Assembly: GCA_034670405.1 (NCBI GenBank)
Contig: JAXDDX010000007.1
Coordinates: forward strand, 5,786,001 to 5,850,000
DNA: 64,000 nt
Direction of reading: 5' to 3'
DNA from: Hoplostethus atlanticus
Taxonomy: Eukaryota; Chordata; Actinopteri; Trachichthyiformes; Trachichthyidae
The translations under genes were made by a program, and so were the position numbers. The notes under the pieces are model-generated. The model searched no databases, was not told the DNA's origin, and was given only the letters and a program-made list of their open reading frames with translations. This document shows positions 1 to 45,239 of this stretch, piece by piece. How positions within the stretch are numbered: the first letter of the stretch is position 1; every line of letters starts with the position of its first letter.

Positions 1-1848
1 CTAGGCTGAAGGGCTTGTTATTGCACTAACATGGACCCCCTTTGCCTTAACTGTTGCCTATCAATAGAGATCTACATCGTTGGGAGGCAAAGCTGCTTGG
101 TAAAGCCGGCCTTGCCTAATTACATATTGCATAGTCCTAACCCCATCTATCCAGTTCATTCCTGCTCCTCCTTCCAACATGCAAGGAGGGAGACAGGGTT
201 GGGGAGGAGGAGAGGGAGGAGTGTAAGAGAGATGGGCAGTGCGCTGTTGCTTGGTTTATCACACTGAGCTGGTTAATGGTCGTGAGGGCTGAGGCCAAAG
301 GCCCAGATCAATGTGTGTGTGAGTTTTTGTGGGTGCGTGCGTGCGCACCCTGGAAGGGAGAGTTTTCTAAAGACAGAGTTTACAGACCCTGGCCAAGTTT
401 ACTTTGCCCCAGCCAGCTGGGTAGGGAGGGGTCCTGGGGGTGGGAGTGGAGGAGATGAGGTGGAGGTAGTCGGGGGCGCATGAAGGGGATCAACACTAAC
501 CCCGGAGGACAGGCCAGTTACAGCTAGGAAGGGGGCCAGCCGCTCTCCACCCCTCGTGGTTTCCCTCACAGGTCAGTTCCAAGGACCCCGTGTGTTAGCT
601 ATAGTCTGCTCTCCCCCCACTCCCCACCCCCAGACCATCCAGTGTTTTGCTGTACTCCGCTCCAGCCCTGGCCGGGTAGGCAGGCAGGCGGATGGACATC
701 CCTTAACAGGCAGCAGCGGCGGCACTAGGGCTGCTAGCCTGTAATTAGCTCGGACAGCTCAGGCTCGGAGAGAGGCAGCCGGGCTACATCATAATGAGCT
801 CAGCTGGGATTAGGAGGACAGGGCAGGGGGGTGAGCAGAGGGGAAAGTGGTGGTGGTGATGGGGGGTGGGGTGGGCAGTACCAGAATTCTGGTCTCAGCC
901 TCCTGCAGCATCACAGAGGGCCAGGGGCAGGCAACAGGGAGGAGGAGTAGGAAGAGGAAGGTGGAAAGCCATAAGATAGAGGAGAGAGGAGGTGAGGAGA
1001 GGTGAAGGCTAGAGGGAGAGAGGAGAGGGGAAGACTATGGCTTTAGGCCAAGCTTTGTGTAGCATCTTAGAGGGTCAGTGTTAGTGGTACAGTTATAGAG
1101 GCTCCTCTAGATCAAACAAGACAGCGGCTACACTGCCAGGAGACAAGAAAGACAGATAGACAGACAGACAGAGAGACAGACAGACAGTCAGTCAGTGAGA
1201 CAGACAGAGAGCCGGAGAGGGAGAGAGAGAGATAGAGAAGCTTTAATGAAAAGCAACACTTAAAAGGGGCACTGAAATTAAAACAGTCGCCCAAGCTCTA
1301 GGTCACCCTGCAGGCTGTTAACACTACCACAGCCGCTAGACTCACACTACACTCTTACACTCTGACACTTACTATATGACACTAGTGCCAACAGTATAGT
1401 TTGGCATAAATTTGCCATTAAAAAAACACAGAAAACGAAGAGATTTCACAAAGACACAGCCGGAGATTCTGATAATGTGATTTCGCTCCCTGCACTTTTA
1501 TGTGTGAATTTTCAGGCAGCCAATTTTACAAATGAGCACGGAGTCTAATGATCTTGCTTTGGCCCCTGCTGGCTGGTAATGATGAGGAGGGGTAGGTGGA
1601 TGCTGTGAAGTTGGAAAGGGCACGCTCAAATTTTAACACCCACTAACTGTGGGGGACAGGTCGAGAGGTGAGATGGAGGGCAGAGGGGGCAATGTGAGTG
1701 TGTGTGAGTGTGTGTATGTCTGTGCATGTGAAAGCGAGAGGCAGATAGAGAGAGAGAGAGAGAGAGACACAGACAGAACATGCAACAATTCAATGTACAC
1801 TCAAATGTCCAGTGATGGTATTCTCTATGAGTGGAGCGGATGACTTAC
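1..1848. other. intronic sequence, no exon seen
   Basis: This is part of the cntln intron after exon 12. It is purine-rich on the plus strand with GA/GACA simple repeats (a GACA-type tetranucleotide around 1147-1212 and a GA run near 1750-1766). I see no convincing splice-bounded frame on either strand. Confidence 0.7.
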
Positions 1849-35004
<33,156 letters not shown>

Positions 35005-35330
35005 TGTAGCGCTGCAAAGTAAGCAAAACAACAAAAGACCTTACAGTTAGTTTAGAGCCCTTTATAATAGACTCTGGTTGTACTGACACGTTATCAACAG
35101 GTGTCAGGCCGTTCGCATTACAGCGGGAAATACAGTGTAAACGTGAAACTCGGAGGTGTCTTCAACACGGGCGGGGGAATTGGTTTTATATTTTCAAATT
35201 CGATATTTAACGTACATGGAAAGCTTGCTGTCTAGATGTCGCTGACACAGAATCACTCTAACACGGAGATGAGCTCCAGTGGAGTATACTGTCTTAGTCT
35301 TGGTCAAGGTGGAAACTGGACGTCTCTTAC

Positions 35331-35480
35331 CTGTTTAGACAGCTTGCTAGCCAGTCAGCTATCAACACCGTAACACCAATACAAGACAGTGCTACCGTAG
35401 CTAGCTAACGTTAGCCACCTAACATATAACGTTATTCACTCAATCTCTGAACTGTTGTTGACAACCTTCCGTGTTAAAAG
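35331..35480 (-). other. cntln: probable non-coding first exon of cntln (5' UTR)
   Basis: Reading the minus strand, a strong donor (AAACAG|gtaagag) lies at 35331/35330. A matching acceptor (tactttgcag|CGCTACA) lies 319 bp downstream at 35012/35011, seven bases before the centlein ATG. This suggests a 5' UTR exon that splices to the first coding exon. The transcription start is not determined, so the 35480 boundary is only a guess. No long frame is present in the exon. Alternatively the region is unspliced leader. Confidence 0.5.
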
Positions 35481-35745
35481 TCAATGGCATGGACATCGTC
35501 ATATCATATTTCAGCAGTAATATATTTTGTTATACACAGAGAAATACTTATTGCACATTTTCTACAAAACATAAACAAACTTTCTCAGTGAATAGCACCG
35601 TTGTCAATAGCTACCGAGAAGCTTTCCTCCTTTCAAACAAGCCCGCTGTTTTCCGTTTCTATTTCCCCCTGGCGTCGTCGTCTTTACGTCATTTCACGAC
35701 AGTCCCCTGTAATGTGCGGCATTACGTCTGTCCATAGAATATAAT
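35480..35745 (-). promoter_or_regulatory. candidate cntln promoter
   Basis: The stretch just upstream of the probable first exon is richer in CpG than its surroundings. It contains a CRE/ATF-like site (TTACGTCAT near 35684), a second ACGT core near 35725, and an ETS-like GGAA core on the minus strand near 35468. No TATA box stands out, as expected for a broadly expressed centrosomal gene. The call rests on position and motif content only. Confidence 0.45.
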
Positions 35746-35749
35746 GGCT

Positions 35750-36525
35750 GCTGTTAGAATAATGAAAGACAATCAAAGACCCTGCCGAAACAGTCTAATA
35801 ATTATAACATTTCATGTTTTTTTAATTTTGAAAAATCGAATATATCATTTATGTTGAATTAAACTGAACTAATTTGATATTTACTGATTTCGATCCAAAG
35901 TTCTCATTAACTTACCCCAAGATGTGTTAAACTTGTTAATCACAGGACAAATATTACTTAAGTAGTGCCAAATGGACCAGGGGAAAAAGGTTTGCAGACC
36001 CATGGTTTGATGTCAGTGCTGTTTTCACACCCATCTAATGATTCAATGCCAGGTGCTAGGTGATTCCTTGAATCAGCACGTGTGTCCTACAGGGCTGTTG
36101 TCAAAATCACTGTTGAGTATAAGCCAAGACCAAAACTTCTAGTCAGTTCTACTGAAGGCAGAGTAAAAATCAAAATTAGGATTTTGATTGTGGCAATTAT
36201 TTGATTTTGATTTTGAATCTATTAATATAGTGTGAAAAAATGGATGAGAGAACCATGGACAAGACATCACATATCTTCAAATGTCATTTAAGGTACATTC
36301 TGGTAGAAATACCCAAGCAATTCAACAATATTGTGATTGTATCCTTCAATACCTTTTACAATTCAATACTGCAACATATTGTGATTTATTGTTTCATTTT
36401 CATTTCATTTCATTTCAGTGAAAAATATTATCCCATGAGTAGTAAAATGTCAAAATCATTTATACTTATGAGTAAAAATCCATGAATCAATTTCTACATG
36501 AAATTTAAGGTGTTTAAAAATCTCT
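35750..36525. other. AT-rich intergenic, nothing recognised
   Basis: This is low-GC sequence upstream of cntln. No splice-bounded frame or known repeat was recognised. Confidence 0.5.
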
Positions 36526-36529
36526 TTCA

Positions 36530-37505
36530 ATGGCCATGTTTTCTATTTTCGCACCATCCGACGAACCTCTCCACCAGACTCCTGTACTCATCCTCATTGT
36601 TCTCTTTGATGCAACCCACAATGGATGAATCATCAGAGAACCTCTGGAGATGAGTAGACCCAGAATTGAATTGAAAGTCTGAGGTGTAGAGGGTGAACAA
36701 GAATGGCGACAGTACCGTTCCCTGGGGTACACCTGTGTTGCTCACCAGCGTATCCGACAGGCTGCTCTGTAGCCTGCTGGTGAGGTAGTCCGTAATCCAA
36801 TGTGCCATGGCGTGGTCTACCTGCATGGCTGCAAGCTTCTCTGCAAGCAGGAGTGGCTGGATGGTGTTAACTGGAGAAGTCGAAAATCATGATTCTTACA
36901 GTGCTCCCAGGCCTCTCCAGGTGAGAGTACGCCTTATGCAGCATGTAGGTGATTGCATTGTCGACTCCCAGGTGTGCCTGGTGTGTGAACTGCAGGGGGT
37001 CCAGAGAGGCTGCCACTAGTGGCTTCAGGTGCTGCAGGACCAACCTCTCAAAGGTCTTCATGATATGAGAGGTCAGTGCCACTGGTCTAAAGTCATTGAG
37101 GGCACTGGGGCATCCCTTCTTGGGCATGGGAACGATGCATGATGTCTTCCACAGGGGGGGCACCCTCTGTAGGTCCAAAGAGAGGTTGAAGAGGTGCTGG
37201 AAGACACCAGCCAGCTGGTCGGCACACCCCTGCAGCACTCTGGAACAGACACCATTCGGGCCAGCAGCCTTGCTGGGGCGGAGCCTCCTTAGCTCCCTTC
37301 TCACCTGGCTGGTGGTGATAGCCAGGTTGGCGGGCGGGCTGGGGGTGGAGCATCTACAGAGGTGTTAGCAGATGTGTGAGCCTCAGGCTGGGGGGAAGGA
37401 GGGGGGAGTTGTAGAAGGCTTGAACTGGTGGAGGTTTGGGGGTGGCTGTGTGCCTGGCTGGGGATCGCTGAGTCAAACCTGTTAAAGAACTGGAAAAACC
37501 CAGCA
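36530..37505 (-). pseudogene. decayed LINE reverse transcriptase (CR1/L2-type)
   Basis: The frames at 37304-36867 and 36826-36527 encode consecutive parts of a non-LTR retrotransposon reverse transcriptase. Visible motifs are SKAAGPNGVCSRVLQGC, WKTSCIVPMPKKG, LNDFRPVALTSHIMKTFERL, a D-F-S-S palm motif near 36870, GVPQGTVLSPFLFTLYTSDF, and FSDD as the catalytic YxDD-type box. FSDD is the form I remember as usual in this fish LINE group. A short deletion just after the D-F-S-S motif shifts the frame, another shift lies near 37340, and both ends are missing. The copy is dead. Confidence 0.85.
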
Positions 37506-37509
37506 GTTA

Positions 37510-38242
37510 TAATATGAAAATCAATTAAACAATCTAACCTCAAAATATAACAGCAAAAATAACAAAAAATGTTCAACTGTATAATATGTGGAGTAATGTA
37601 TCATTCACAGAAATGGGCACATGTCTTAAGAGAAAGGGAGGAGAGCTATTGTGAAAGTTTTGTGATATTATACAGTACTGATGTTTCCCCCCAAGCCTTG
37701 TGCAGGTTCTCCTGTTTTACAAGGCTCTAAATCATCATTGTCATATCAAAACTCAACAGCCACGTGAACAACAGTAAAGCGATTTGATATTGATCTTTAT
37801 ATTGCACTTTATAGCCCATGCTTTATTTCTATATGTTGTTTATCTTTTAACGGACACACTGATACCCCACCCTTGTTGATATTTGCTTTATGTTTTATGT
37901 GTTTTCAATTATCTTTGTTAAATCAAAGACACTTTTTTTTCCTTTGGATTATGGACAATCAAATTCTGGATCTTGAATTCATACTGTGAGGTGCTTTGAG
38001 AACTGAGTGCACGCAGGAGAAAGACAAATTACAAAAATTAACAAAGGCGTGTGTGTTTGACATCTGTTTTGCTGGTGAGACAAGACAGCTCCATATTGAA
38101 TGGCTAATGCACTTTAGTGTCAGGCCAGACTTGGAGCAGGGTGAGAGAGAGAAATGAAGAAATATGAGGACTGGCACTCCTGTTCACTCAGACAAATGTT
38201 GGTTCATCTGCTCACTGCTTCTCTCTCTCTCTCTCACTCACT

Positions 38243-38273
<31 letters not shown>

Positions 38274-38487
38274 TCACACACAGAGCGAAAGAGATGCAAT
38301 TGACTTAGCATGATTAGGCTGTTCCTTGACCCACAAACAGTGCCTCTCATTAGGATACTCATTTGCGGAACAATTTTAGAGGCAGTAGACTGGTACGTAA
38401 TGCGCAACATCTGCCTGCCCCCTGTAACCCAGTCACACACACAGACAGACACAGTATTTATGAATATACAGTATTTAGCCTCTCTCG

Positions 38488-38524
<37 letters not shown>

Positions 38525-41440
38525 GTGCTTTCAACAAAGCCTTTTAGTTATTGAAAACGGTGACCATCTACAACATGGTGCCATGTCTAGTCCCTGCCAA
38601 ATGTTTTATTCCCAAGTTAGGCCTTTTTACTGAAGACAAAAGTCATCAGATTTCACCAGAATCAAACTATAGTTGTCACTTGATAAAAACCAATACCAAA
38701 ATATCAGGTACAATTTTGCTTGTAAGAAACGTTATGATGAGCTAAGTAATAAATGGTATGGTGCCCTAACTATACCATTAGAACCCATTGTCCTCTCTTA
38801 AAAAGTCAAACGAATACATTCTAGCTGAGGAACCTGACAAAACCCACAGGCATTTTATATCGTCTCATGAATATCCCCTCTTTCATCATCAAATGCAGAC
38901 AATTTGGCCCTCAACACTTCCAATTGCTTACATGTTCTACACAGGCATGTTCCACCATGTTTTGACAGTGCCTGCCACCGTGCCTGCTTATGTCTGGATC
39001 AGTGTGTAGCTCTCTCTTTTAAGTGTTTGTTGTCTGTCCCACTAATGACAGATTAATCCACATCTAAGAGCATTTTAGGCACATAAAACGCAGCTCTCAG
39101 ACCAGCCCTCTTTCATCTCTCCAATGATGTGCTTCCTGCATTTAGAATAAAAAAGAATACATTTTCACGTTCTTACTCAATTCAACCTCTGTCATCATTT
39201 GATTTTTACTTCTTTCATCTCGCAGCTTTCTTAGATGTGTGTAACAGGTTACATATAATTTTATCCAACATTGTTTCTCAAAAAAGAAAAAAGATGTTCC
39301 AGTATACTGTGTTGTGCACAGAAGTACTTGAATACGTTGATGATGTTGATGGGTTCAAGTGTACTTTCATACAGCTACCTGCAGAATTTTCTCATTCCCT
39401 TATAAAACTGGTGTGGGGATGGGGTGGGGTGAGGGACGTTGGATCTGTCTTTACATTTGTTTTCTCAATTGTCAGTTAAAAACAATGTATTAAGGACTAT
39501 GGGCAGATTTTCACAAAACTTGGGTAAATGACACATCGATTTGTGCCAATGAAATGACACAAACACCTATACGTTTTTTGTCCCATATAATGCAAATTTC
39601 AATTGTCATAATAGACAAAAAAATAGACCCAAAGACGACATGGCATTATTTGGTTTTGGCTCAATTTCCTACCAAAAATACATTGGTAACACTTACACCA
39701 AAATAATTGGAGAGTGTAAATGATGATATTTGTTGATGGCAAGTAGCTCACCATCACTACCCAATGTAGCACTGATGATCACTATCACAATGTCTTTAAC
39801 AATAGTGAATAGAAAATATCATAAACAGGCTACGTGTAATAAACATTATTTTAATAATTACATTATACTAATCTACCATAGCAACACACTGCATTCATTT
39901 GACATTTTGTAATAGCATTAAAGAAGTTGGTTAACTGTAGAAAAATGAAATACAATCATTAATTAAAAAACCCAATAAAGCTATAATCCTTTCTTAGCAG
40001 AATGACATATCTTATTGATATGTGTCGACCCAGACCATAGGTCAAAAGATATTTTAGCTCTAGTCACTGTTGTGATCTGTGGAGAGAGTTTGGGGAGAGG
40101 GGATGGGATGAAGTGATTAAACTCACTCCTCTGGTAGAAATACTTTCCATTAGTTCTTACCATCATGAATAACACCTATAACATCGGTTCACATTGTCCT
40201 TGGAAAAACATCAATCAACAGCTAAATTTAACTCAGCAGCACAGAACAGCTCTACATAGTCCTGCATTGCATTAACTAGATCTTTCTTTTTTGTTGTGAG
40301 TGTTTGAGCCCTCCCCAACAAATATTAATTGCAGAAGCTGTAATACACTCTCACTCGAAATTGCTACACCATGTAGAAACTTCTTTACTGGAAGTATGCC
40401 ACAGAATGTGACTGATTTACACAACAGCAAATGTGTTAAACTGACGCCTGTTTGTCTTTGTGGGGCCCTCATGTCTAATCGCACTACTGTTATAATGTGA
40501 AGAGCCACCCCATTAAATGAGAGGGCTCTTGCAGCAACAGTCCCAAAGAGCATTCTCTTCTCACTTCTGTTCTGCCTCCACAGAATCACAGGGACCTTCA
40601 AGTGCTAGGCAGCATTTACATGGAGAAGAAGTGACACACAATCCTGATCATGCAAATGCACCTGCATGAAAAATTCAAGAACCAAATGACAAGCCCTGGT
40701 GATGCTGACAGAGGAAGGAAGAGAGGCACATCCTGGGGAAAAACACACTCCATGGAGAATTCTGGAAGCGTAGCGTCTCCGCCTGCCGCCTCAGGTAAGC
40801 TAGGATACTGTCTGTATTAATGCGGCCCAGCTTTGATGCTGAGGGAGGAAAGAACCTGAGAACTGCGGGACATGACAATAGATACTAAAGAGTCACAAGT
40901 CCCCAGCTTTAAAGAAACATCGCTTGTACAAATGTCCGTTGGGATGTCAAACTTGCTCTGTGTTTAGCAGAATGTCACTCCTGTATGGAAATGAGACAAA
41001 TGAGAGTTAAGCCTTTGAACAAATTACTTTGTAGCTCAGCTGATGACTATTTGTCGTGTGCGTCAGGTTCTCCCATTGAATTATAGTTAATAATAAGGGG
41101 TTTATCACACTGGGTGGCTTTTGATAGTGAAATTGTCCGTTGCAAATATTTGGAATTGCTCAATATATCCATGTTCAAATGCTGACATTTAGGGCTTGTT
41201 TGTACAAGCCATGGCCTGAGGAAGTAAATGATATCTCTCACTGGAGTCCCTGGGAATATTATCAGCCACTCTTGACCTCAAGCATGAGCCATCCTCATGC
41301 TCAATCCTGTGAGACCTTGAACTGCCTTACAAAACCCCATGACAGAGAAGCCATTGATTACCGCTGCTCTTCCCCCTCTCTTGCTCCCCCCCCCCCCCCT
41401 TCAGCCTTAAGACCTACAATATCTGTGTACCTTAATCAGA
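37510..41440. other. intergenic, microsatellites, no gene recognised
   Basis: It contains a CT/CA compound tract near 38221-38270 and a CT tract near 38490-38520. Two short frames (40300-40500 plus, 40675-40878 minus) look superficially protein-like but lack support from splice structure or family similarity. Confidence 0.5.
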
Positions 41441-41445
41441 CAATG

Positions 41446-41776
41446 GGGCCTCATTCACAAAACCTTCCTTAAATTCTTCGTATTTATGTGCGTACGATAA
41501 TGCCAACGTGGATGCGCCTGCCTGTTGAAGCCGGTTTGCAACGCCCTGTTCAACACCATGAAAGGCGTGCAGACTGAAGAGTCGTGTGCAAGTAAACCAT
41601 GGCTAAAAGAGGGAAAGGGAAGAACTTTGCAGAGTCCGAAATTGAAGTTTTGCGTGCATGAGAAAATAACAAATTCAGATATGAACAAAAATGATGGGAG
41701 ACTGTGTTCGTAGAAACATTCGTACGGACGCTTTACGATCAAATCTGATCTCACGCACGTTGCGTGAATGAGGCCC
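41446..41776. mobile_element. 331-bp non-autonomous DNA transposon with TIRs
   Basis: The left end GGGCCTCATTCAC and the right end GTGAATGAGGCCC are perfect 13-bp inverted repeats. They are flanked by AATG on both sides (41442-41445 and 41777-41780), an apparent 3- to 4-bp target duplication. Inside, from 41599 on the plus strand, is a short frame MAKRGKGKNFAESEIEVL, then stops. That peptide resembles the start of a Myb/SANT-like protein carried by some DNA transposons. G-rich ends, a short target duplication and a Myb-like remnant suggest a PIF/Harbinger-like origin, but the superfamily is not proven. Confidence 0.75.
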
Positions 41777-42059
41777 AATGTCTGGTAGCTCAATTTCTCA
41801 AACCTTACACTCTTGATATCATGCGCATGCCTGTATGCGTGCAATGTCACTGACCTCCCATAAGCCCCCCCCCCCACACACATATTCCTGTGTGTACAAA
41901 CCCCTCTGTTCATCTCCTAACCCCAGCCCTAGCCCCAATGCTATGGCGCAGGCTTCTACTTGACTCCCATCTGATGACCTTCTGGTCCTATCCTCAGCAG
42001 ACAAAAGCCCTCATAAAGGAGGAATTGATCCACACAAGACCTACTTCTTGGAGGCAACA

Positions 42060-42090
<31 letters not shown>

Positions 42091-42803
42091 CCTGTGCACC
42101 CATGGTGCCACGAACCCTAGGGTCACGCTCATTCACGGCTCACCCATGTAGTGTGCCACCCCACCCCCAGTTAGCCCCCTTGGGTTGTGTGGGAACAAGG
42201 AGTCAGGCTATTTCCCCTGGGCTCTTGCTAGAGAGCTTGTCCTTTGCTTGGTGAAAGGGTAAAGAAAGGTGGTGAGGTTGTATTTAAGTTCATATTTCCC
42301 TTGATTATAAGAGATAGAGGACATGGAACATTGATCTGCCTGAGTAAATGCTGTCCAATCAGAACAAGACTGGTAGTTAAAATAAGTATTTGTCCACTTT
42401 TATCCACTTGTTCTGCCCTCTGTCTGAGATAGGAGAGGCATGCTGCTATCTGTAGCATAGCAGTACAATTTTGAATCCCTTTGTCGTTTTATTATGGGTG
42501 GTACATTTAATGCCTGAAATGATGATGATGTGTGCCTGTTGCTGGGCAAGGGGATAGTTCTGTTATTCAGTTGGTATGGCAGTGATTCAAAGCTCAGTGA
42601 TTTAGCCTACATTTGTTACGCTAGAATAGCACATAACTTATCTGAGAAAAAACAAGTTATTGTGACACTTCTCTGGCATCAGAAATATTAAATCACAGAG
42701 AGAATAAAGAAATGCTCTCGAAACCATTAACTGATTGGTGAAGAGAACTCGTGAGCCAATCCGATGAAAATTCTCCTGGGTTCTTTGAGACGATCAAACT
42801 GAC

Positions 42804-42954
42804 CTTTCCACGCTGCAGCAGTGGCTGGAACTTGATGAAGAGGAGGACCTCTGTGGCTTTGATGGATCTGAGACTGCAGTGGAGCAGCTGATGGCCGTCC
42901 CAGGAGGTAGAACACTTCAGTAGCAGGTTCAACAGCTCATTATCAGTGGTCCCG
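42804..42954 (-). pseudogene. unassigned exon-like segment
   Basis: On the minus strand a 151-bp open segment is bounded by an acceptor (attacccag|CGGG) and a donor (GGAAAG|gtcagt). It reads, in phase, 50 residues including NELLNLLLKCSTSWDGHQLL, HCSLRSIKATEVLLF and KFQPLLQRGK. The composition looks like real protein: amphipathic helices with Trp and Cys, and no low complexity. I do not recognise the family. No partner exon was found in 36-45 kb, so it may be a relic of a duplicated gene, a lineage-specific exon or chance. Confidence 0.35.
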
Positions 42955-43159
42955 CTGGGTAATTAGTGAACAGTGGGATCCTGTCACAGGGACAAATAAA
43001 CATATATTCTCCTTCTCCACTGAGCTGCCTTTACTCGTGACTCGTGAACTTGTGTGTGTGTGTGTGTGTGCATACGTGTCTCTGCGCGAGTGATAGATGG
43101 TGTCACGCCTCATATCATTTATATAACAGTTGATAACAATGTCACTTTTGTAACATTTA

Positions 43160-43495
43160 CCAATACACAGGATGTAATGTAACAATCCCTTCGGCCATAA
43201 TCCATGGCGAGCATTCATACAGAAGCCCGATTCAGATGTCAAAAGAATGATGTACGAACACGCCAATGGTGACTGTAGAGGACATCAGGCCATGCGGTGA
43301 TAAATCTACAGAACCATCAGACAGGCAGCACCATTCACTAGCCACCTAATCTAAATGCTACAGGATTGTGTGTGTGAGAGTGGGTATGTCACTGGGGTGA
43401 GATCATTGATTTAGGCCCACAACACCTCCAGAAGGCTCAAGAGTGATTTTGGTCGCCCCCCTGCTGTCAACACTTAATAAAACTAGACACGTACA
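43160..43495 (+). repeat. unclassified dispersed repeat, copy B
   Basis: This is the second copy of the repeat at 12345-12720, with the same order of shared words (CAGAAGCCCGA, ACCATCAGACAGGCAGCACC, ACACCTCCAGAAGGCTC). It lies between genes, just beside the exon-like segment at 42804-42954. The copies differ by many substitutions and several small indels, so the duplication or the two insertions are old. Confidence 0.85.
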
Positions 43496-43499
43496 CTAT

Positions 43500-44646
43500 C
43501 CTCTACTTATACTTAGGCCTAGTTCACAACATTACCCAGTAAATTACTCACTGTTGGTCTGAACAACAAAAGGGATGACCAAGAGCTGCCGTGGCAAAAG
43601 CTGAGTATGACTACCCACTCCAGCTGCCATAGCTGTACTATCACATGATATATAACTCCTATCTTGGACCACGGTTGATATCCTGCCTTTACAGCCAGCT
43701 TGGCTCAAGTACAGGGAAGGGTTAGGAATAAGGTTATGCTACAAAGCCAGCATACTAGCAGGCTAACAACCAGAAAACGTCCAACTAACAGGGATTATGC
43801 TACCAAACCAATATGCTCCTAAGCCAACATACCAGCACAGTACCCAGCCACAATAACAACAAACACTACAACTAATACACAATATGTCAGCAATATATAG
43901 CTGTGTTATATATTGCTTTAACTCATAAAACATATAAATAAACAACTCTGATGAATTCTTCAGATCGATACTGAAAAACATAAAGGGTGATCAGGCCAAA
44001 GCAGGCTCCCACCCTCTTGCTGTAATGCCTTGGTCTGCGTTTGAGCACATCCCACATACATGTTCGGAAAGGACTTGTGAGCATGGATGCTTTGTGTCAT
44101 TAGTGTTTCACTTTGACGTACAGTATGTCACAACATTAATCCTCAGCTAATGGTGTCTACATGGTTAATAAACTGCTGAATTAAAATAATTTCCCAAGTC
44201 AAATTAAAAACCACCAGAGCTTCCGAAGTCAACAAAAAAATGGAATAAAACACCTCTTTTTCTGGACGATCCTTTAAAGGCTTTGTTTTGTTGCTCACAT
44301 AACTATGTAATATCTCATTTAATTAGCAATCTAAGCCCTCTGACAAACACGCATATGGTCCTCGCTCTCCCACGGCCTTGACCAAGGAATGAATATGCAT
44401 ATCCTGGGACCCCAGTAGCTTGTTACCATGGAATGAATTCTACACAAGTCTAATCCCTGATCTATTATTTACCCCTTGACCAAACATGCAAGTGGGGCTT
44501 CCAGACGCTTGACTTGATAGAAATGACTGCCTTGGGATTCAGCTGCCTCTCTCACCCCAGTGGAGGAGCCAGGCAGGCAGGCAGGCAGTCACTCTGAGGA
44601 GCGCTCTCTGTCTCTCTTTCTGCTTCACTCTACCCCCCCTCTCCCC

Positions 44647-44687
<41 letters not shown>

Positions 44688-45235
44688 CTCACTCCTTCAA
44701 CTCTTCACTCTTGAGATGTCTCAGTCAAATGTTGAGCAAATCCTCATAAAAACAAGTGCACAATGAAACATTAATGAGCGGGATCTGAGGGACATAACTT
44801 GGGAAGCATGGGGGGGGAAATCAGTGTCCTCATACGTCCCTGCTGTACACGAAGAAACTATAAACAATTTCGAAGTGTCTAAAACACATCTAGAGAAGTG
44901 TGTGTGTGTGTGGGCGTGGGTGTTGTGCGCGTGTGTGCATGGGCGCGCGCGCGTATGTGCTCGTGCACGGGCAGCGAAAAAAGTGAAAAAGTGTTTGCTC
45001 AATATTAAATGAAGTAGAAAGTGTATCGTCTAAAACATTAAAAGCAACGTTTAGAGGTGGGAAGGAAATCATTCAAAAACGTTTTGGATTTATTCAGTAT
45101 GGCCTGCATTTTTATTCATTTGGCTACATTTGATACATTTTCTCAGGGGGTCTAATGATCATATTGTTTAAAATACATACACTTCTGAGGAAGACTATAC
45201 ATCTGCAAAAACATAAACACTAAGGAAAAAATATC
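43500..45235. other. intergenic, no gene recognised
   Basis: It holds a (CA) tract near 44650-44684 and an alternating purine-pyrimidine stretch near 44898-44970. No coding signal is seen. Confidence 0.5.
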
Positions 45236-45239
45236 ACCG

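Noticed and set aside
40740..40842. Minus-strand segment after tttcctccctcag (RINTDSILAYLRRQAETLRF)
   Set aside because: The acceptor is good and the peptide looks plausible, but there is no donor where the frame ends, and its frame does not match the phase of the exon-like segment at 42.8 kb.
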